Assembly (NCBI RefSeq): GCF_016446475.1
Contig: NZ_JAEHFP010000009.1
Location: forward strand, 1-64,000
Reading direction: 5' to 3'
Source: Paracoccus binzhouensis
GTDB taxonomy: Bacteria > Pseudomonadota > Alphaproteobacteria > Rhodobacterales > Rhodobacteraceae
Length of the DNA: 64,000 nt
Below are positions 35,092-41,519 of the stretch, one piece after another (the first letter of the stretch is position 1; each line of letters opens with the position of its first letter). Under the pieces are notes generated by a model that saw only the letters and a program-made list of their open reading frames with translations, had not been told where the DNA came from and ran no database searches. The position numbers and the translations under genes were made by a program.

Positions 35092-37245
35092 TCACACTTC
35101 TTTCAGATGGAACAGGCGGTGACCGTCGAGCCATGTCTCGAACCCTCCCGGCACGACGAAGGTCGTGGCGTCGGATTCGATGATCGCGGGACCGGTGACC
35201 CGGTTGCCGGGCACGAGCCTTTCCATCTGGTAGAGCTGCGCATCGACCCATTTGCCCTTGCGATAGAATTTGCGGGTGCCAAGCTTGGCCTCGTCCGGCG
35301 GGGTCGGGCTACCTTCTTCCTCCTTGGGGATGTTGGGTTTCGGGATCGGCACGGTGCCGCGCATGATCGCGCCGGTGATCGAATAGCCCAGCTCGGGCGA
35401 ACGCGCCGAGGCGGCATAGACCCGCCCGTAAGTGTCGTTGAACGCATCGACGAGCTTGTCCCAGTCCGCCGCCGTCTTGGCCGACTCGATCGGGCTTTCG
35501 ATCTCGAGATCGTTGAGCTGGCCGCGATACTGCATCCGGTAGCCGGGTTGCAGCGTGACCTGATCGCGCGAATAGCCGTTGAGTTCGAACTCCTCGAGCA
35601 CGCGCTCAGCCAGTTCGTGCCAGGCGTCGTTCAGGGTCTTCGCCTCGATCTCCTTGGCATCGTCCGACGCCTCTTCGGCGATGTTCACGTCGAGCGACTT
35701 GTCGTAGCGATATTCGAAATCCGCCGCGGCGCAGCCGAAGGCCGAGAAGCCCGCGGCCCAGGCCGGCACGATCACGTCCTCGAAGCCCAGACCTTCGGTA
35801 TAGCCATAGGTATGGACCGGACCGGCCCCGCCATAGCTGAAGCAGGTAAACGACGACGGCGAGTAGCCCTTGCCCGAGATCATCGAGCGCAGATAGTCGC
35901 GCAGGTCGCTGTCCAGAAGCTCGATGACGCCCGCCGCCGCTTCCTCGACCGTCAACCCGAGCGGATCGGCGATCTGTTCCTTCATGGCATCATAGGCGCG
36001 CTGCCGGTCGAGCTTGACCTGACCGCCGAGGAAGTTGTCGGGGTTCAGGTAACCCAGAATGACGTGGCAATCCGAGATCGTCACCGTGTCGATGCCGCTA
36101 TCGGCCCAGCACACGCCGACCCGATAGCCCGCGCTGTCGGGACCAAGCTTGATCGCCTTGGTATACGGATCGAGGCGGATGAAGCTGCCCGCGCCTGCGC
36201 CCACGGAATCAAGCCCCACGAGCGGCAGCGACAGCACCAGCCGCGCCATGTCGGGGTCGTTCTGGATCGTCAGTTCGCCTTGCGTGATCAGCGCCACGTC
36301 GAAGGAGGTCCCGCCGATATCCGAGCAGGCGATGTTCTTGTAGCCCAGAACCTCGCCGAGATATTTCGCGCCGATCACGCCGCCGATCGGCCCCGAGACG
36401 ATGGTGCGCGCCAGCTCCTTCGCCTTCCAGCTGATCGTGCCGCCATGCGTGGCCATCACCCGGAAATCGAATTTCGAGCCATTGTCCTTGAACGCGGCCG
36501 AGATCTTCTTGAGCGTCTGGCGCGAGGGCTCGGCGGCGAAGGCCTCGAGCACGGTGGTATTGGTGCGGTGGGTCTCCTTGCGCACCGGGTAGTAATCGGT
36601 CGAGGCGAAGACCGGGATCTGCTTGCCCGATTTCTCGACCTCCTCGGCCACGATATCGCGCACCCGGCGCTCATGCGCGGGGTTCTTGTAGCTGTGCAGA
36701 AGCGAGATCACGATGCCCTCGACATCCTGCGCGATCAGCTCCTGCGCCGCGCTGCGCGCCGTGTCCTCGCGCAGCGGAATGACCACGTCGCCGAACATGT
36801 CCACGCGCTCCATCACGCCGCGCGTCAGGTGACGCGGCACGAGCGGATCGTCATAGTAATGGGTGTTGAGGTGGATGCGGTCCTCGTAGGCCATCCCCAG
36901 ATAGGCCTGACAGGCGCGACCCATGCGGTGGAAATCCTCCATCCCCGCATTGACGATCAGCCCGGTCTTGAGCCCCTTGCGCTGAACCACGCGATTGAGC
37001 ATCGCGGTGCCGGAATAAACCCCGGTCTGGATCGAGCCCAGCGCCTCCTCCAGCGACAAGCCCCAGTGCTCCAGCCCTTCGCGGCTCGACTCGATGAGGC
37101 CGCGCGCTTCGTTATCCGGCGTCGATTGCGCCTTGCCGACGACGAATTCCCCATCCGCATCGACAAAAAACGTGTCAGTCATCGTCCCGCCCGCGTCGAT
37201 GCCCAGCACCTGCACGGAACGGCTGTTTTTCTTGTCCAGTGGCAC
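35092..37245 (-). CDS. acxA: Acetone carboxylase beta subunit (hydantoinase A-like)
   Basis: A 717-residue HyuA-family ATP-using subunit that activates acetone and bicarbonate by phosphorylation. I chose the GTG at 37245: GGGAGGAG lies just upstream and the protein then starts close to the nucleotide-binding LGIDAGGTMTDTFFVD, whereas the open frame upstream (to 37485) covers the promoter. Further family marks are ACSDIGGTSFDVALI and CFSYGGAGPVHTYGYTEG. First gene of acxABC. Confidence 0.94.
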   Translation of the reverse strand: MPLDKKNSRSVQVLGIDAGGTMTDTFFVDADGEFVVGKAQSTPDNEARGLIESSREGLEHWGLSLEEALGSIQTGVYSGTAMLNRVVQRKGLKTGLIVNAGMEDFHRMGRACQAYLGMAYEDRIHLNTHYYDDPLVPRHLTRGVMERVDMFGDVVIPLREDTARSAAQELIAQDVEGIVISLLHSYKNPAHERRVRDIVAEEVEKSGKQIPVFASTDYYPVRKETHRTNTTVLEAFAAEPSRQTLKKISAAFKDNGSKFDFRVMATHGGTISWKAKELARTIVSGPIGGVIGAKYLGEVLGYKNIACSDIGGTSFDVALITQGELTIQNDPDMARLVLSLPLVGLDSVGAGAGSFIRLDPYTKAIKLGPDSAGYRVGVCWADSGIDTVTISDCHVILGYLNPDNFLGGQVKLDRQRAYDAMKEQIADPLGLTVEEAAAGVIELLDSDLRDYLRSMISGKGYSPSSFTCFSYGGAGPVHTYGYTEGLGFEDVIVPAWAAGFSAFGCAAADFEYRYDKSLDVNIAEEASDDAKEIEAKTLNDAWHELAERVLEEFELNGYSRDQVTLQPGYRMQYRGQLNDLEIESPIESAKTAADWDKLVDAFNDTYGRVYAASARSPELGYSITGAIMRGTVPIPKPNIPKEEEGSPTPPDEAKLGTRKFYRKGKWVDAQLYQMERLVPGNRVTGPAIIESDATTFVVPGGFETWLDGHRLFHLKEV

Positions 37246-37326
37246 GAAAAACTCCTCCCTTAGCCAAAGCCGGCCCGACCTGGGCGCGGCTGAGTCACAG
37301 GATGGCAGCGTGATTTCAGGTCGCGG

Positions 37327-37355
37327 TGTCCGATTTTCGACGGGTCTGACGGACA
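37327..37355. promoter_or_regulatory. Candidate AcxR operator upstream of acxA
   Basis: TGTCCG (37327-37332) with the following ATTTT as in the acxR site, then an imperfect CGACGG and a clear CGGACA (37350-37355). It lies 82-110 bases upstream of the acxA start. Three sites of this kind in one cluster suggest a real regulator motif. No convincing -24/-12 sigma-54 element was seen between it and acxA. Confidence 0.5.
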
Positions 37356-37461
37356 CGCTGCGGACGCGAAATCGCGGCGAAGGTCGGCCCGATACGGCCA
37401 TATCGAGGGCCACCCGGGAAGAGCTGTCGAAACGTTCAGCTCGGAATGTCTTCAAAGATAG

Positions 37462-37492
37462 GAAAATCCCGTGAGTGATCGTCACTCACGGG
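37462..37492 (-). terminator. Terminator after acxR
   Basis: CCCGTGAGTGA (37468-37478) and TCACTCACGGG (37482-37492) pair perfectly over 11 bp with a 3-base loop. On the minus strand the hairpin follows the acxR stop by 30 bases and is followed by ATTTTCC. It separates acxR from the acxABC promoter. Confidence 0.82.
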
Positions 37493-37521
37493 TCGCAGGG
37501 GGATTGCCGCCCCATAGGCCT

Positions 37522-39345
37522 TCAGGCCTTTTGCGATCGCGCGATCCCGAAACTGTCGAGCTTGAGATAGAGCGTCGAGCGCGCGATCCCGAGGCGGCGC
37601 GCGACCTGAGAGAGATTGCCGTTCTCGGCAGCGATCGCGCTGATGATTTCGGCCCGTTCCAGATCACGCAAAGTCGTCTCCGCCCCGTTTCGCGTGTCGC
37701 GCTGACGGAACTCCGGCGGGAGCGTCCGGTCATCAATGAGCCCGGTCGGAGACAAGGCGTCGAGTGTTGCGACAAGGTTGCGCATCTCGCGGATATTGCC
37801 GGGCCAGGCATAGGCTTTCAGAGCATCCATCGCACCGGACGTGAAGCGAATTTCGCGACCGCATTGCCTTGCGCTGTGACAACGGACGAGCTGCTGGAGA
37901 AGCGGCGCGATCTCTTCGGGGCGCTCACGCAGAGGCGGAATGTGGAGCCGCACCCCGGCGATCCGATAGTAGAGATCGCTTCGGAAAGCCCCTTTGCGCA
38001 TTTCGTCATAGAGCGAACGCTGCGACAGGGAGATGATACGCATTCCACGCAAGGAGGCCTGCTCGACCGCCGCCAGCAAGAGCTTCTGAACGGGCGCGAT
38101 CGCGGCGCCCGGGCTGTTGAGGCACAGCACCCCGACTTCCAATCCGTAGCGAGCCTCGGCGAGATCCTCGCGAAGCCCCGCTTCCGTCAGTTGCGGGCAA
38201 TCGATGAGGGTGAAGGGACCCTCGGCTTCGGTGCTCGCGTGATGAATGGCTTCCGCCAGATAGGTCTTCCCGGTTCCCGTCTCGCCTTCGATGAGGATCG
38301 GGATCGTGGTCTGCGCGAGCTTTCGGGCCTGAGCGCAAAGCCGCGCGCTCGCCTCTCCGAGCTTGCTTGCCTGATCCAGCTGCGCCGACATATCGAGGGC
38401 CTTCGCGCGGCGTTGCCGCATGCAGAGCATGACACCGATCGCCTCGCCCTGATCCTCGATCACTTCCAGATCCGCGTTATGCAGGCAATCGGCAAGAGTT
38501 TCGGCGATCGTGTCGGGGGTCTGGTCGATGATTTGGGGCACCTGACCGCGCAGCCATGTGAGCGCTTCATCATCCTCGCAGAACCGCGCGAAATCCTCGG
38601 TCGCGAAGACATCTGCGCCGCTGCGATCCATGATCAGCAACGGATCATTCCCCCGACGCAGACGCCGCAAGTGGATGCGTTCGGCCAGAGTTTCGCGTTC
38701 ACGCGAAACCATGCGGGTCAGTTCCGTCTCCACCTGCAAGGCCAGCGCGGCGGACAAGGCGGCCGCGCTGGTCTGATGAAGAGCTTCCGGCCAGGAGATA
38801 TCGACCACCCCGAGGAGCCGGCCGGTCCCCGGCTCGGCGATCGGCGTCGCGACACAGTTCCATCTCTGGATCGCCTCGCAGAAATGTTCCGCCTCGCGGA
38901 TCATGACCGGAAGCCCCAGCTTGATCGACGTTCCGATCGCGTTGGTCCCGATGGCCTCCTCGGTCCATTGCCCGCCAAGGTTCAGATGGTTTTCGCTGCC
39001 GCGCGCGAGTGTCCGGCTGTCGCCGACGGCGTCGAGCACCACCCCCGCATCATCGCAGAGCAACAGGATCTCGCCGCTTTTGTTCAGCAGTCGCCCGGCG
39101 CGCTGCAGCGCCGTGTGCGCGCCGCGGCGCAACCGGCGCGCAGATGTTCGCTGCGCCGCCAATTCATCTTCCGTCAGGGCCGGCGCAAACCTGAGATGGG
39201 AAAAGGAATGGCGCGCGGAACGCTTCCAGCTCTCGAGAACCTCAAGGCGGATTTGGCGTGGAACCCGCCCTACGGCCATGAAGTCTTCCCAATCTCCCTT
39301 CTGTACTGTCTGCTCCATCTTCTCCTCCCCGAAAAGACAGGTCAT
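37522..39345 (-). CDS. acxR: AcxR-like activator with degenerate AAA+ domain
   Basis: A 607-residue AcoR-type regulator: N-terminal GAF-like sensor (about 90-200, NAIGTSIKLGLPVMIREAEH), a central AAA+ domain with intact Walker A (IEGETGTGKTYLAEAI), and a C-terminal Fis-type HTH (NLSQVARRLGIARSTLYLKL). Where sigma-54 activators have GAFTGA and an acidic Walker B, this one has ARYGLEVGVLCLNSPGA, so both are missing. Rhodobacter NtrC also lacks GAFTGA and works with sigma-70, a fitting parallel. It sits upstream of acxABC and presumably responds to acetone or 2-propanol. An ATG at 39318 inside the frame is an alternative start. Confidence 0.85.
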   Translation of the reverse strand: MTCLFGEEKMEQTVQKGDWEDFMAVGRVPRQIRLEVLESWKRSARHSFSHLRFAPALTEDELAAQRTSARRLRRGAHTALQRAGRLLNKSGEILLLCDDAGVVLDAVGDSRTLARGSENHLNLGGQWTEEAIGTNAIGTSIKLGLPVMIREAEHFCEAIQRWNCVATPIAEPGTGRLLGVVDISWPEALHQTSAAALSAALALQVETELTRMVSRERETLAERIHLRRLRRGNDPLLIMDRSGADVFATEDFARFCEDDEALTWLRGQVPQIIDQTPDTIAETLADCLHNADLEVIEDQGEAIGVMLCMRQRRAKALDMSAQLDQASKLGEASARLCAQARKLAQTTIPILIEGETGTGKTYLAEAIHHASTEAEGPFTLIDCPQLTEAGLREDLAEARYGLEVGVLCLNSPGAAIAPVQKLLLAAVEQASLRGMRIISLSQRSLYDEMRKGAFRSDLYYRIAGVRLHIPPLRERPEEIAPLLQQLVRCHSARQCGREIRFTSGAMDALKAYAWPGNIREMRNLVATLDALSPTGLIDDRTLPPEFRQRDTRNGAETTLRDLERAEIISAIAAENGNLSQVARRLGIARSTLYLKLDSFGIARSQKA

Positions 39346-39460
39346 CAGAGCAAGCCAACGGACCTTCTCGCTCCGGAAAGCCTCCGCACTGATTCAGAAT
39401 ACACGAATCATGCGGCCGTGGATGCTGGACACTTTCATAGCAAAGACGATGAAATCCGAG

Positions 39461-39477
39461 TGTCCGATTTTCGGACG
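39461..39477. promoter_or_regulatory. Candidate AcxR operator upstream of acxR
   Basis: TGTCCG-ATTTT-CGGACG, nearly the same sequence and spacing as the sites before the alcohol dehydrogenase and acxA. It lies 116 bases upstream of the acxR start, which suggests autoregulation. Confidence 0.6.
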
Positions 39478-39773
39478 CCCGCAGCATCCCCCCAAATGAC
39501 GGCTGTCGGCCGGAGCGTCTTCTTCCGCCACCCTTTTTCGCGGTGCACCTGCGTCGCGTCTGACGCCCCGTCGCGGCTGCGCGATGGCCGCGCTCCGAGC
39601 GCGCCGAAAGGGAGCCCCGCCCCCTCTGCGACGAAGCCCCCGAGAGGTCTGACACTGGTATTGGATCTGCGCTCACGCCTTCGTGATCGCGCCCGAGTGA
39701 TCGCTATCCCGCCTCTCCTGCGTAGCCCTTGCACCAGACGGAAACGCTCCGTCACATCACAGGGAGAACCACT

Positions 39774-40346
39774 ATGTCTTTGAACTTCCGCGCATTTGTC
39801 GCGTCGATTTCGGCTGCCGCAACGCTTGCTGTCGCGGGCCCCGCCCTTGCGGACGATCACATGAACCCGATGGTCGGCGGCGCCAAGATGTATGAGAGCA
39901 AGCCGATCGCGGCCAATGCCTCGGCGGCGCCGAACCTGACCACGCTCGTCGCGGCCGTGAAAGCTGCGGGCCTCGTCGAGACCCTGTCCGGCCCCGGCCC
40001 CTTCACCGTCTTCGCGCCGACCAATGACGCGTTCGACAAGCTGCCCGCGGGCACCGTCGAGACGCTGGTCAAGCCCGAGAACAAGGAGACGCTGACGAAG
40101 ATCCTGACCTGCCATGTGGCATCGGGCGTGATCACCGCCGAGAACATCGTGGCGACGATCGAAAAGGGCAAAGGCATGGCCAAGATCGAGACGCTTGGCG
40201 GGTGCGAGCTGACGGCCACCATGAAGGATGGCATGGTGATGCTCACCGATCCCAAGGGCGATGTCGCAACCGTCGAGACGGCTGATGTGCGCCAGTCGAA
40301 CGGCATGGTCCACGTGATCTCGACCGTGATGCTGCCGAAGATGTAA
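39774..40346 (+). CDS. Secreted fasciclin-domain protein
   Basis: The ATG at 39774 is preceded by AGGGAG and begins a signal peptide (SISAAATLAVAGPALADD). The 190-residue protein is a single FAS1 domain: LVAAVKAAGLVETLSGPGPF, TVFAPTNDAFDKLPAG and HVISTVMLPKM are the typical H1, conserved H-box-like and C-terminal parts. It probably acts in adhesion or the cell envelope. A strong terminator follows. Confidence 0.9.
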   Translation: MSLNFRAFVASISAAATLAVAGPALADDHMNPMVGGAKMYESKPIAANASAAPNLTTLVAAVKAAGLVETLSGPGPFTVFAPTNDAFDKLPAGTVETLVKPENKETLTKILTCHVASGVITAENIVATIEKGKGMAKIETLGGCELTATMKDGMVMLTDPKGDVATVETADVRQSNGMVHVISTVMLPKM

Positions 40347-40370
40347 GCCCGCTCCCTTAGGGTTTGCGAG

Positions 40371-40406
40371 AAACGCCCGGTCGGCCTCTGGCCTTCCGGG
40401 CGTTTT
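40371..40406 (+). terminator. Terminator after the fasciclin gene
   Basis: AAACGCCCGG (40371-40380) pairs with CCGGGCGTTT (40396-40405); a second small GGCC stem sits in the loop; a T run follows. It lies 25 bases after the stop codon. Confidence 0.88.
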
Positions 40407-40464
40407 GCTGCGCGATCCCTCTTGACCGGGCGCGGCGCCTGACTTACCTCTGCGCTCGCACCAT

Positions 40465-40538
40465 GCGGGTATGATGTAATGGTAGCCTGTCAGCTTCCCA
40501 AGCTGAACGCGCGGGTTCGATTCCCGCTACCCGCTCCA
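40465..40538 (+). tRNA. tRNA-Gly (anticodon CCC)
   Basis: A complete cloverleaf: acceptor stem GCGGGTA with TACCCGC (7 bp), anticodon stem TCAGC/GCTGA with loop TTCCCAA, T arm with GGTTCGATTCC, discriminator T and an encoded CCA (40536-40538). It lies inside the captured chromosomal segment, so the plasmid carries an extra copy of a host-type tRNA gene. Confidence 0.93.
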
Positions 40539-40546
40539 AGCTCCCC

Positions 40547-40808
40547 TCAGTTCGGAACCAGCCGGTAGAGCGCGCCGTCATCGGCGTCTTCGATGATCCA
40601 GACCTGCCCCTGCGGACCGACCGCAACATCGCGCACGCGCATCTCCAGATCCCAGCGCGCAAGCTGGTCCGAGCCATCTCCAGCGATCAGCGCCACGCCG
40701 CTCCCCGCCAATCCACCGATCAGCATATCGCCTCGCCATTGCGGGAAGTCGCCGCCCTCGTAGACCGTCATCCCCGAGGGTGCGATCACCGGCGTCCACC
40801 ACAGCTTC
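40547..40808 (-). pseudogene. C-terminal fragment of a PQQ-dependent sugar dehydrogenase-like protein
   Basis: Only the end of a glucose/sorbosone dehydrogenase (YliI-type) is present: PVIAPSGMTVYEGGDFPQWR, LARWDLEMRVRDVAVGPQGQ and the ending DDGALYRLVPN are the last blades of the family propeller. The gene is open to 40808 and is cut exactly at the right border of the 12-kb insertion, upstream of which the plasmid ATPase gene begins. No start codon of its own before residue 80. Confidence 0.8.
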
Positions 40809-41229
40809 TATCGACGGCGATCTGGTTTTCAATCTCGCCATCCAGTTCGTATTTTCGTTCCCGCAACTCTTCTTGCACGAAATCCTCGGAGAACACGTGG
40901 AAGATTGTGTCATTGACCGTTGCTGTGACCGCATCTCCAGCCTTTTGAAGGTTGAGAGTTCCCATTGCCGTCGTACCGCGAGAAAACGCAAACGAGCCGG
41001 AGCCATCGGTGGATTCGTCAGAAACAAGGTTGAGAGCGGCGCCTGACACATCTTCCTGCTGGCCGTACAGATCAAGATACCGGAAGGCGCGCGACAGGAA
41101 GGACTTGCCGATACCGTTTCGCGCGAAAACTAGGTTTTGATTGCTCTTCGTCAACTCTCCATCGAGAGTGAAGACGGGTCCGAGATATCGGGCGGACACG
41201 GAAAATTTTGGTTTTGGTACTGTATTCAT
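40809..41229 (-). pseudogene. N-terminal part of the interrupted RloC/PrrC-like ATPase gene
   Basis: The first 140 residues of the split gene from ATG 41229. It has a Walker A in LVFARNGIGKSFLSRAF (about residues 32-48) after a beta-strand start, and ends at GEIENQIAVD, where codon 141 (AGC) is completed only across the insertion. With the part at 26933-28836 it makes one frame of 774 residues. In the present sequence the frame runs on into the insertion and stops at 40786. Includes the right copy of the duplication (40809-40817). Confidence 0.88.
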
Positions 41230-41317
41230 TTTTCAAATCCATCAAATCAAGAAAACTCGAACCCTTGTGTCCAGCTTCAATATCCTTCGGCTCAAGCGCC
41301 GATGGATTGGCGCTCAC
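41072..41317 (-). CDS. Small overlapping ORF before the RloC-like gene
   Basis: GTG at 41317 overlaps the stop of another short frame (GTGA). The first 30 residues look like coding sequence (MSANPSALEPKDIEAGHKGS, then SFLDLMDLKNE), but the rest overlaps the ATPase gene in a different frame. Either this is a short leader gene that couples translation, or it is the true N-terminus of the ATPase put out of frame by an indel at the A5 run near 41232. Not recognised. Confidence 0.35.
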   Translation of the reverse strand: MSANPSALEPKDIEAGHKGSSFLDLMDLKNEYSTKTKIFRVRPISRTRLHSRWRVDEEQSKPSFRAKRYRQVLPVARLPVS

Positions 41318-41448
41318 TCGTGATTGGTGCCTGCGGGCAGCCGTAAGTCAATATCATCTGGCACAATGCTGAACCCCCTAGCCATGGCTCTGCCGAACTC
41401 GATTGTTGGCCAATGACGTGTCTCGAGCTTCCATTTTCTTACTCGCAA
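41314..41448 (-). CDS. Small ORF between virD4 and the RloC-like gene
   Basis: From TTG 41448 to TGA 41314 a 44-residue frame with coding-like sequence (KLETRHWPTIEFGRAMARGF, SIVPDDIDLRL). The frame is open further upstream into the end of virD4 without a good start, so it may be the tail of a gene whose beginning was lost. Its stop overlaps the next GTG, which suggests coupling. Confidence 0.35.
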   Translation of the reverse strand: MRVRKWKLETRHWPTIEFGRAMARGFSIVPDDIDLRLPAGTNHE

Positions 41449-41519
41449 ACGGATGTTTTCGCACGTACACTGAGCGTCAGCATCCCGCCCTCTATGACCG
41501 TCAGACCATGCCCACCGCC

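Larger units (their letters stand above)
28846..40808. mobile_element. 11,963-bp insertion: IS plus captured chromosomal segment
   Basis: The segment is bounded by a perfect 9-bp direct repeat. Its left 1,048 bases are a complete IS903-like element. The right end (reading inward on the minus strand GAAGCTGTGGTGGACGCC) is not an IS copy but agrees with the IS terminal repeat at 10 of 18 positions, including a GCTGT block at the same place. Both chromosomal genes at its borders are truncated: a MAPEG gene by the IS and a sugar dehydrogenase by the right end. Inferred history: the IS had inserted into the MAPEG gene of a chromosome, then moved with 10.9 kb of neighbouring DNA using a cryptic end. 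Two IS copies with later loss of one is the alternative. Confidence 0.85.

Noticed and set aside
34438-37263. Very long plus-strand open frame (941 codons) opposite acxA and acxB
   Set aside because: It is antisense to two well-supported genes, is rich in Arg/His/Asp as expected of a shadow frame, and lacks an RBS or recognisable domain.
37246-37470. Sigma-54 (-24/-12) promoter upstream of acxA
   Set aside because: No TGGC-N8-TTGC-like element with correct spacing was found, and the regulator lacks GAFTGA.
37471-39783. Plus-strand 770-codon frame opposite acxR
   Set aside because: Antisense shadow of the regulator gene with no protein-like motifs.
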